A stretch of DNA of 64,000 bases from JAIXRY01 sp031972855 (GTDB lineage: Bacteria; Patescibacteriota; Minisyncoccia; Phycocordibacterales; UBA9973). The notes beneath the pieces are model-generated. The model saw only the letters and a program-made list of their open reading frames with translations. It was not told the origin of the DNA and ran no database searches. This document shows positions 57,667-64,000 of this stretch, piece after piece. The stretch's first letter is position 1. Every line of letters starts with the position of its first letter. The position numbers were made by a program, and so were the translations under genes. The stretch spans positions 62,001 to 126,000 of the forward strand of contig DALYDY010000001.1 of assembly GCA_031972855.1 (NCBI GenBank), given 5' to 3'.

Positions 57667-59943
57667 ATGAAAAAATCATTTTTATATATTGTTTTTGGTT
57701 TTTTGTTTTTATTTTTACCTTTTTTAAATATTGAAAAGTTACAAGCAGCAAGAGTAGATCCTTCAGTAAAACTAAACACGACATCACCTACAAGGATATT
57801 TATTGGCACAAGAGAGACTAATGACTGGAAAGTTCTTGGTACAGTGTTAAACGGCCTAACAGGTGATATGGTTGATGTTTGGCTAACACAGACAGATAAA
57901 CCTGTTACTTTTAGAATAAACCCTGCTGACGATTTTAAAATAACAAAAGATGCTACTGGAGCACCTACATCTTTTAGTGCTACTTTCAAGGATTTGGAAA
58001 CTGGACAATATGCGATACATAGTGTAGTAAAATATAAAAAAATAGCAGCTGGAGGCTCTGTAGCACAAGAATACAAAACTCCTGAAATTTGGTATGACAG
58101 CACAACGCAAAAAATAAATTATTCATCAAAATTATTATCTAGTTCTGAAGGTATAGTAGCCCTTCCTGTAGTTAGAGATGGGGTAGTGAAGGTAAAGCAT
58201 ATAAAAAATAATGATTTTGAAATTAGAACTACTATTGATTTTTATAACAATTCAAAAACACCTGTAATTTTTTTAAAAAACAACACAAACAACGAGACAA
58301 AAAATAGTAATGCATCATACTTTAAGTCGTCAGACAAAACAACAAGCAAAGATCTTTTTGGTGAGTTCTATAATCTTTCAGCTGGGAGCTATACTGCTTA
58401 TGTTGTATACAAAGATTCAACAAACAAAAACATAGAAATGGCTAGATTTAGCTTTTCTACAACAACAGCAATAAGCGAAGGTGAAATATCTGGAGATAAA
58501 AAGGTTGTTGACAATAGCACTGTTTCAGATATAACAATAAATGATGTTTCAGTAAAAACACTAGAGAATGGAGAGGGGTTTGTTTTAAATATAACAGGAT
58601 CAGATATACCTAAAGATTCTTTGTATGAAGTTGTTATTTGGGATAAATCAGGAAACACATCTTCTCCTACATATATAGTACCTTCTGCAGGAAAACTGGT
58701 TGCAAAAAATGACGAAGGATTTTTAAATATTGATGTTACTTATAGTTTTTCTCAAATAACAAAATCTGGAAAGTATGCAGTACTAACTAAAATTAAAAAG
58801 AACGATAGTACAAAAACAGTTTTAGCTTCAAAAGAATCTGAAGTAGAAATAGACAAAGAAGGCAAAAAAGCTACACTAAAAGCTTCCGATATATACAATG
58901 TTCCAAATACAGCAATACCGAAGAATGGTGTATATAAACTTTTGGCACCATTACCTGGAATAGGTACATTTTTTGATTACTCACAACCAGATGCATTTCA
59001 AAATTTAATAAACCAGCTCATAAAACTATTTTTCGGAATTATTACAGTATACGCTGTCTTAGTTACAATATATTGGGGAATAGTCTACATGACAACAGAA
59101 AAAGAATTTATGAAGAGTGAGTCTAAGACCAAAATAACTAATGCTATTATTGCAATAGTACTTGCTCTATCTTCATATCTAATATTAAACACAATTAATC
59201 CAGACCTTGTTAATCTAAATGTGGGGGCAGATAAAGTAAATATAAATGTTGAAGGTTTTCAACCAATATCAGCAACTGAGTATAAAAACATCACAGGAAA
59301 ACCTCTTCCAACAAAACCAGAAATTTTAGCATTAGCTGATAATTTATCAAAAGAACAAGCTCTTGATAAATGTATTATTCTTACAGTTATTGCTCATGAA
59401 TCTGGTGGTGTGCCAGGTTTTGGTGCAGATGAAAATGTGCCTGGAACAAAATCATTTAGATCTTTTATTGCTAGCGGAAAAAAATATAGCGGAACAGAAT
59501 TTACAAAAGGGGATACATCAGCAAGAAATGACGCAAAAAGAGATATGAGTAAGCCGGGATGGGGTCTTGATTGGAGATTTAGTAAAGGTATAGGTTTTAT
59601 GCAAATAACATTCTATCCTGACAACTATGGGGGTGATAGTTCAAACTACACAGCAAAAACAGAAAATAGAAACAAGGTACCATCAAGAACTTTTAATTGG
59701 AGAAGTGGATTAACTGAGAAAGTAACACCTCAAGAAATGGTTGATTTAACAAAAAATATAACCTTGGGTACAAAATTATTTAAAGAAGGTCTTACTAGTA
59801 CTGGTTGTGCAGGAAATATTGAGAAAGGATTCAAAGCATTCCATTCTGGAAGCTGTAATTCAACAGATTCTTTTGCTGTACAGCAAGCTAAAGCACGAAT
59901 GGCTACATATAATAACTGTAAGTTAGGTCAGACGGTTATATAA
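57667..59943 (+). CDS. fusion of Ig-like, VirB2-like and lytic transglycosylase-like modules
   Basis: The 758-residue protein has a signal peptide (about 5-27) and a beta-rich region (about 30-420). A pair of membrane helices follows (about 448-470 and 494-515, around ITVYAVLVTIYWGIVYMTTE and IIAIVLALSSYLIL), with the layout of VirB2/TrbC pilins. The C-terminal domain (about 555-758) carries ILTVIAHESGG near 576 and GIGFMQITFYPDN near 642. This is the Glu-Ser and G-x-M-Q-x-T pattern of lytic transglycosylases. The catalytic Glu is probably that of HESGG. The fusion would join pilin-like and wall-opening functions in one chain. Confidence 0.75.
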   Translation: MKKSFLYIVFGFLFLFLPFLNIEKLQAARVDPSVKLNTTSPTRIFIGTRETNDWKVLGTVLNGLTGDMVDVWLTQTDKPVTFRINPADDFKITKDATGAPTSFSATFKDLETGQYAIHSVVKYKKIAAGGSVAQEYKTPEIWYDSTTQKINYSSKLLSSSEGIVALPVVRDGVVKVKHIKNNDFEIRTTIDFYNNSKTPVIFLKNNTNNETKNSNASYFKSSDKTTSKDLFGEFYNLSAGSYTAYVVYKDSTNKNIEMARFSFSTTTAISEGEISGDKKVVDNSTVSDITINDVSVKTLENGEGFVLNITGSDIPKDSLYEVVIWDKSGNTSSPTYIVPSAGKLVAKNDEGFLNIDVTYSFSQITKSGKYAVLTKIKKNDSTKTVLASKESEVEIDKEGKKATLKASDIYNVPNTAIPKNGVYKLLAPLPGIGTFFDYSQPDAFQNLINQLIKLFFGIITVYAVLVTIYWGIVYMTTEKEFMKSESKTKITNAIIAIVLALSSYLILNTINPDLVNLNVGADKVNINVEGFQPISATEYKNITGKPLPTKPEILALADNLSKEQALDKCIILTVIAHESGGVPGFGADENVPGTKSFRSFIASGKKYSGTEFTKGDTSARNDAKRDMSKPGWGLDWRFSKGIGFMQITFYPDNYGGDSSNYTAKTENRNKVPSRTFNWRSGLTEKVTPQEMVDLTKNITLGTKLFKEGLTSTGCAGNIEKGFKAFHSGSCNSTDSFAVQQAKARMATYNNCKLGQTVI

Positions 59944-59949
59944 ATGTGT

Positions 59950-59955
59950 TATAAT
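59950..59955 (+). promoter_or_regulatory. extended -10 giving a near-leaderless mRNA
   Basis: TGTTATAAT ends 7 nt before the ATG at 59963. Confidence 0.6.
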
Positions 59956-59962
59956 AAAAACA

Positions 59963-61225
59963 ATGTATAATAAAAAATCTATTATTATATTCTTTCTTGT
60001 AGCAATACTTCTTATTGGTGGTGTTGTTTATGTTGGTATAGATCTATTTGGTTCAAAAGAAAATACAAAAGAAGAGACTAAAAAATCTACAGATAAAAAT
60101 GTTTTTAGTTTCCTTGATTTTGGTAAAAAATCAAACACAAGTATATCAGAAGGAGATACAGATATTGATGTGGAAGGGGATATAACAGTAAGTGAAAATA
60201 AAAAACTAATAAGATTAACATCAAAAAAGATTTCTTCTTATAATTTTTATGAAAAAGAAGAAAAAATACCTTCAACAACAGTTGATGGAAAACAAGACTT
60301 TATTACAATTAAAAACAAAGGATTAAATTTTATTGATTCTGAAACTGGATTAATATATCAACTACCTGATGAAGCAATAGAGAACACTCGTTTATCAAAC
60401 AATACAACACCTTTTCTTGGAAAATCTTTAGTTGGCAACAATGGTAATAGTGTTATATATCAATACAATCAAGCTGATGGTGAGACTATAGACACTTATA
60501 TAGGTAATATTAGCGGTGCTATTGCTCCATATAATTTAAAAGGTTTTTTTCTTCCAAAGAACGTAAAAAACATAACTCTTTCTCCAAAAGAAACTCAATT
60601 TTTCTATACAATACCAACACAGACTGGTGTTATTGGAATGATTCAATATTTTGAAACAAACAAAAAAATACAACCATGGAGCAGTATTATATCAGAATGG
60701 GTTTCTGAGTGGTCAAATGACAATATAATAACAATGACAACACAGCCATCATCAAATACTGATGGATATAGCTATTTTTTAAACATAAGTGATGGTAAAT
60801 TTACAAAAATACTAGGACCTGAAAAAGGATTAATAACAAAAACATCTCCAGATACATATAATGTACTGTATTCAAAAACAGAAGGAGGAAAACCTGTTCT
60901 ATACATATACAACACAGTATCAAAATCATCAAAAAATCTAGGTTTTGTAACTTTGGCAGATAAATGTACTTGGTCAGACAATGAGAATATATATTGTGCA
61001 ATTCCAAATACAACAGGGGATGGAGAATATCCTGATAGTTGGTATATGGGGGAAGTATCTTTTACAGACTCATTATGGAAAATAGATATTAAACAAAACA
61101 TCTATACAAACATAAGTGAGCTTACAAACGAGAATATAGATGCAACAGAACTTAAGTATCGAGATGGTTCTATATACTTTATAAATAAAAATACTGGTAA
61201 TCTTTGGAAGTATATAACTATATAA
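59963..61225 (+). CDS. membrane-anchored predicted beta-propeller protein
   Basis: The 420-residue protein has an N-terminal transmembrane helix (about 8-28) and a Lys/Thr/Glu-rich linker. A domain of about 330 residues follows with repeated beta-strand units (for example NITLSPKETQFFYTIPTQTG, VLYSKTEGGKPVLYIYNTVS). This resembles a WD40/TolB-like propeller. No family is fixed. It closes the secretion cluster. Confidence 0.65.
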   Translation: MYNKKSIIIFFLVAILLIGGVVYVGIDLFGSKENTKEETKKSTDKNVFSFLDFGKKSNTSISEGDTDIDVEGDITVSENKKLIRLTSKKISSYNFYEKEEKIPSTTVDGKQDFITIKNKGLNFIDSETGLIYQLPDEAIENTRLSNNTTPFLGKSLVGNNGNSVIYQYNQADGETIDTYIGNISGAIAPYNLKGFFLPKNVKNITLSPKETQFFYTIPTQTGVIGMIQYFETNKKIQPWSSIISEWVSEWSNDNIITMTTQPSSNTDGYSYFLNISDGKFTKILGPEKGLITKTSPDTYNVLYSKTEGGKPVLYIYNTVSKSSKNLGFVTLADKCTWSDNENIYCAIPNTTGDGEYPDSWYMGEVSFTDSLWKIDIKQNIYTNISELTNENIDATELKYRDGSIYFINKNTGNLWKYITI

Positions 61226-61258
61226 AATAAAAACTCCCTAGAGGGAGTTTTTATTTTA
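61224..61258. terminator. bidirectional terminator closing the secretion cluster
   Basis: AAAATAAAAACTCCC and GGGAGTTTTTATTTT pair around TAGA, between convergent genes. Confidence 0.9.
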
Positions 61259-61260
61259 GT

Positions 61261-62001
61261 TTATATCTTTGATACAAATTTTCTTCTAATAAACCATTCT
61301 TGTAAAAGAGTTAGTAAGTTTGTAGTAATAAAATAAAGACCAACAATAGATGTTCCTACATAAGAGAAGAAGATCATCATTACAGGTAAAACGTACTTCA
61401 TCTGTGTTTGCATTGCCTTATTTAAATCACTTTGGAAATCAGACTTTGGAGCAGTAATTACATTATCATCTTTCTTTGTTGCAGACATTGTTAATGAAAT
61501 CTGAATATATTGAGTAATACCAACCAAAAGAGCTAAGACTATACTTTTACCATTTATATCCAAGAATCCTAGGAACATAGAGTTTAGTTCTGTTGGAAAT
61601 TTAATAAAAGAATAAAGAACTTCTTGATTAAAAGTAATACCATTGCGGAACAATGAGAAAAGGGCCAGAATGAGGGGTAGTTGAATGAGTGCAAGTAAAC
61701 AACCTGAAAAAGGATTAACTCCTTCTACTTTATAAAGCTCAAATGTTTTTTGAGCTTGAATTGTTTTATCTGGGTAATTTGATTTAATTAATTCTATTTT
61801 AGGTTCTAGTTGTTTTAACTTTATTTGACTTACAATAGATTTTTTTGAAAGAGGTAAAAGTATTATCTTTACTATTATAGTAAGAAGTATAATAGCTACC
61901 CCAAGATCTCCACCAGGAATAATACCTACTATATAAGCAAGTATATTATAAAGAGGGTTTACAAGAATCGTTGACCAAATAGTTTGTAGCATAGAATTCA
62001 T
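61261..62001 (-). CDS. yidC: membrane protein insertase YidC (short form)
   Basis: The 246-residue protein belongs to the YidC/Oxa1 family. It has the five-helix core (LYNILAYIVGIIPGGDLGVAI and following) and the family stretch NPFSGCLLALIQLPLILALF. It lacks the large periplasmic domain, as in Gram-positive YidC proteins. Its start overlaps the yidD stop by 4 nt. Confidence 0.93.
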   Translation of the reverse strand: MNSMLQTIWSTILVNPLYNILAYIVGIIPGGDLGVAIILLTIIVKIILLPLSKKSIVSQIKLKQLEPKIELIKSNYPDKTIQAQKTFELYKVEGVNPFSGCLLALIQLPLILALFSLFRNGITFNQEVLYSFIKFPTELNSMFLGFLDINGKSIVLALLVGITQYIQISLTMSATKKDDNVITAPKSDFQSDLNKAMQTQMKYVLPVMMIFFSYVGTSIVGLYFITTNLLTLLQEWFIRRKFVSKI

Positions 62002-62246
62002 TTTACCTTACAAACACAAGGACTACAACCTTTTAGGGGAGGAGTATCAACCTTTTGTTCTGTGAATGGATGACATCTTCCTATTCTTTTAATTAAGAGC
62101 TTGAAAGCACAGAAAAAACTATGATTTAAAAAAACTTCTTTTCCATAATCTGAACATGTTGGATAAAACCTGCAACTTGTAGAAGATCTGAAAGGGAGTT
62201 TTTGATATAAATTTATAAAAAATAAAATAATTTTATTTGGGAGCAT
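61998..62246 (-). CDS. yidD: membrane protein insertion efficiency factor YidD
   Basis: The 82-residue protein has the family pattern FINLYQKLP, CRFYPTCSDYGKEVFLNH and LLIKRIGRCHPF, with conserved cysteines. It overlaps rnpA by 14 nt and yidC by 4 nt in the usual order. Confidence 0.93.
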   Translation of the reverse strand: MLPNKIILFFINLYQKLPFRSSTSCRFYPTCSDYGKEVFLNHSFFCAFKLLIKRIGRCHPFTEQKVDTPPLKGCSPCVCKVK

Positions 62247-62559
62247 ATTTTTTTAATGTTTCTCCAACATCTTTAATTATTTCTTCTATATTTATATTTT
62301 TAGCTTCTTTTTTTAATGTAATAATACCTACATAATTACTATTTGGCTTTATTTGTATAGAATTATATATCTTTCTTTTTAAAAAATTTCTATTAACAGC
62401 AAGAGGAATTATAGATTTTGGTATAACAACAGAAAAACGGCTAATTTTATATTCGCCGTAATTTATTCTAAAACTTATCAAAGTTCCATGAAATACTTTT
62501 GATTTTTTAAATACTTCCTGGAAAATCGCTTTATTTAAGCGGTTTTTCTTTGGAATCAT
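62233..62559 (-). CDS. rnpA: ribonuclease P protein component
   Basis: The 108-residue basic protein assists RNase P RNA in tRNA 5' maturation. The signature AVNRNFLKRKIYNS contains the RNR-type RNA-binding motif, and SFRINYGEYKISRFSVVIPK precedes it. It starts 3 nt after the rpmH stop. Confidence 0.92.
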   Translation of the reverse strand: MIPKKNRLNKAIFQEVFKKSKVFHGTLISFRINYGEYKISRFSVVIPKSIIPLAVNRNFLKRKIYNSIQIKPNSNYVGIITLKKEAKNINIEEIIKDVGETLKKYAPK

Positions 62560-62562
62560 AGA

Positions 62563-62697
62563 TTATACTGAGATTTTTGCGCGTCCTTTTTGTCTGCGAC
62601 GTTTAAGAACATTTCTTCCATTTGGAGTACGAGATCGCACCAAAAATCCATGAGTTACCGCACGTTTTCTCTTTTTTGGTTGATAGGTCTGTGACAT
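62563..62697 (-). CDS. rpmH: 50S ribosomal protein L34
   Basis: Minus-strand reading from ATG 62697 gives 44 residues: MSQTYQPKKRKRAVTHGFLV, then RSRTPNGRNVLKRRRQKGRA and KISV. This matches L34 throughout, with the P-x-x-x-x-R-x-x-x-x-H-G-F-x-x-R and G-R-x-V-L-x-x-R-R-x-x-G-R elements. The gene heads the rpmH-rnpA-yidD-yidC operon. Confidence 0.97.
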   Translation of the reverse strand: MSQTYQPKKRKRAVTHGFLVRSRTPNGRNVLKRRRQKGRAKISV

Positions 62698-62905
62698 ATC
62701 TCGTATTTATACACCATTTAACAAAAAATTTCAAGTCTTTTTAAATTTAACTAATAAAAAATAAAATATAGAGCGGTCAAATATAAAATATAACTTGTAT
62801 TATAAGGCTGTAATAACTTATACACATAATTAACAAGTTATTAACACATATTTTATATATTTTGAAGTTTTACACATATACACAAGGAGTATAATAAGTA
62901 ACATT
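62698..62905. other. probable chromosomal replication origin region
   Basis: This A/T-rich spacer between rpmH and dnaA is the classical oriC position. It contains DnaA-box-like sequences: TTATACACA at 62818-62826, TTAACACATA near 62841 and ATATACACA near 62878-62884. A stretch of nearly pure A/T (62740-62810) could be the unwinding element. Confidence 0.6.
62890..62895 (+). promoter_or_regulatory. -10 box of dnaA
   Basis: TATAAT lies 10 nt before the dnaA ATG, so the mRNA leader would be only a few nucleotides. The GGAG before it could not serve as a ribosome site for such a transcript. Confidence 0.5.
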
Positions 62906-64000
62906 ATGGAAGACCACAAACAACTCTGGGATAGCTGCCTGATAGAAATCGAGTCTAACACTAATAAAGCCAATTTTAATACTTGGTTTAAAAACACTTC
63001 ATTAATCAAACAAGAAGATGGTGTTGTTTATATAGGAGTACCTAATGATTTTGTTAAAGAATGGCTTGCAACAAAATTTCATAAACTTATTTTAAAAACT
63101 CTAATGAACTATACAGAGAATATAAGGTCTGTTGAATATTCAATAATAAAAATTCAAGAAAAAGATAGAAATGAACAAAAAGAATTTTTTGGTTCACTCC
63201 CACTAAATGATTTGTATATAAATAAAGAAGATAACCTAAATCCTCGATATATATTCGACAACTTTATAGTGGGTTCTTTTAATGAACTTGCACATGCTGC
63301 AGGTATAGCTATCAGTCAAAACCCAGGGAAGACATACAATCCATTCTTTGTTTATGGAAATACAGGTCTTGGTAAGACTCACTTAATTCAAGCGATAGGG
63401 AATACAGTAAAATTAAGAGATTCTAGTAAAAAAGTACATTATATAACTCTAGAAAAATTCTATATAGAATGTGTAGGAGCTATACAATCAAATAAGATAA
63501 ATATGTTTAAGGAGAAATATCGCAAATATGATCTTCTTATTATTGATGATATTCAATTTATAACAAACAAAACAAAGACTCAAGAAGAATTATTCCATGT
63601 TTTTAATACATTATACGAATCAGGTAAGCAAATAATCTTTTCTTCTGATAAACATCCAAACTTTATTACAGGTCTCGAAGATCGTCTCAAATCTCGCTTT
63701 ACACAGGGGATGATTGTAGAAGTTATGGAACCTGAATATGAGTCTCGTCTTGCCATTCTAAAGGCAAAAATTGAGTCTAACGGGGTGATTATACCTGATG
63801 ATGTTGTTGAATATATAGCTAATGCTATAGAAGGGAATATTCGTGAATTAGAAGGAAATCTAAATACAATAATTTGCCAAATCCAATTAAAAAACAAACC
63901 GATAGAACTAAGTGATATTAAACATCTTCTAAAAAATACAATAAAACCAAAAAAACAAGTTGCTATTGAAGATATAGTTAAAACTATTGCTAATTTTTAT
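62906..64000 (+). CDS. dnaA: chromosomal replication initiator DnaA, partial
   Basis: DnaA unwinds the origin. The first 365 codons are present and the gene runs off the right edge. Domain I begins MEDHKQLWDSCLIEIESN. After a short linker, the AAA+ core starts NPRYIFDNFIVGSFNELAHA. Walker A is YGNTGLGKTHLIQAIG and Walker B is YDLLIIDDIQFI, followed by FSSDKHP and LEDRLKSRF. Domain IV with the DnaA-box-binding motif lies beyond the window. Confidence 0.97.
   Translation, partial: MEDHKQLWDSCLIEIESNTNKANFNTWFKNTSLIKQEDGVVYIGVPNDFVKEWLATKFHKLILKTLMNYTENIRSVEYSIIKIQEKDRNEQKEFFGSLPLNDLYINKEDNLNPRYIFDNFIVGSFNELAHAAGIAISQNPGKTYNPFFVYGNTGLGKTHLIQAIGNTVKLRDSSKKVHYITLEKFYIECVGAIQSNKINMFKEKYRKYDLLIIDDIQFITNKTKTQEELFHVFNTLYESGKQIIFSSDKHPNFITGLEDRLKSRFTQGMIVEVMEPEYESRLAILKAKIESNGVIIPDDVVEYIANAIEGNIRELEGNLNTIICQIQLKNKPIELSDIKHLLKNTIKPKKQVAIEDIVKTIANFY

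Noticed and set aside
43922..61225. Conjugative plasmid or integrative conjugative element
   Set aside because: No relaxase, coupling protein, attachment repeats or flanking tRNA insertion, and the cluster sits between housekeeping genes and dnaA.

Overview
The window looks like a chromosomal segment of a Patescibacteria (Candidate Phyla Radiation) bacterium, most likely of the Parcubacteria type. It is AT-rich and gene-dense. Start codons usually follow A/T-rich leaders rather than Shine-Dalgarno sequences. Housekeeping proteins are trimmed: trigger factor lacks its isomerase domain and YidC is short. There are no biosynthetic pathways, and many small secreted or single-membrane-span proteins have no recognisable family. 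These calls come from reading motifs in the sequence; no database search was run.

Layout. 1-3055 (minus): a surface or secretion cluster with two paralogous small exported proteins and a 591-residue protein with GxAWNDxxGWxxF repeats. 3234-7722 (plus): nusA, ppa, two exported/membrane proteins and tig. 7797-13383: small minus-strand orphans, including a SpeD-like protein, alternating with a winged-helix protein, clpP and rny on the plus strand. 13437-19544 (minus): the most unusual part of the window, described below. 19679-24167: a divergent orphan transcript, a TrmB regulator, HU, tRNA-Pro, a small kinase, tRNA-Gly and yraN. 24268-26420: tRNA-Arg, tRNA-Gly and cca, overlaid by a cluster of parS-like palindromes and a strict DnaA box. 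26457-36373: orphans, xth, a Xer recombinase, rpsO, a NYN protein, a degenerate DksA-like protein, a YifB/ComM ATPase and a LysM-M23 peptidase. 36800-43917: a giant coiled-coil protein, a UvrD helicase and rsmA. 43922-61225: a type IV secretion-like cluster with VirB6-, PrgI- and VirB4-like parts and a VirB2/VirB1-like fusion. 61261-64000: yidC-yidD-rnpA-rpmH, the probable origin and the 5' part of dnaA.

The 13437-19544 array. A consensus sigma70-type promoter (19516-19544, minus) heads about ten short units, all read in the same direction. Each unit ends in a GC-rich hairpin. Consecutive units are separated by one of nine related leader elements, in which a variable stem sits between conserved CTGAATAATGAGG-like and CACTATCAA/AAAGAAC-like blocks (plus-strand notation). 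Seven or so units carry small proteins. One carries a Ro60/Rsr protein (TROVE plus vWA with intact MIDAS). Three stretches (15520-15925, 17705-18190, 18954-19508) have no credible ORF but are GC-richer and packed with nested hairpins. Two of these share a conserved module whose outer stem is kept while its inner stem changes sequence. Bacterial Ro60 proteins work with structured Y RNAs, so I read the locus as a Ro60 ribonucleoprotein island with several candidate partner RNAs.

A second architectural theme is chromosome organisation. dnaA and the likely oriC lie at the right edge, and the six parS-like sites lie about 38 kb away, three of them in an apparent extra segment of cca. Many plus-strand promoters put the -10 hexamer only 6-7 nt before the ATG, which implies leaderless mRNAs.
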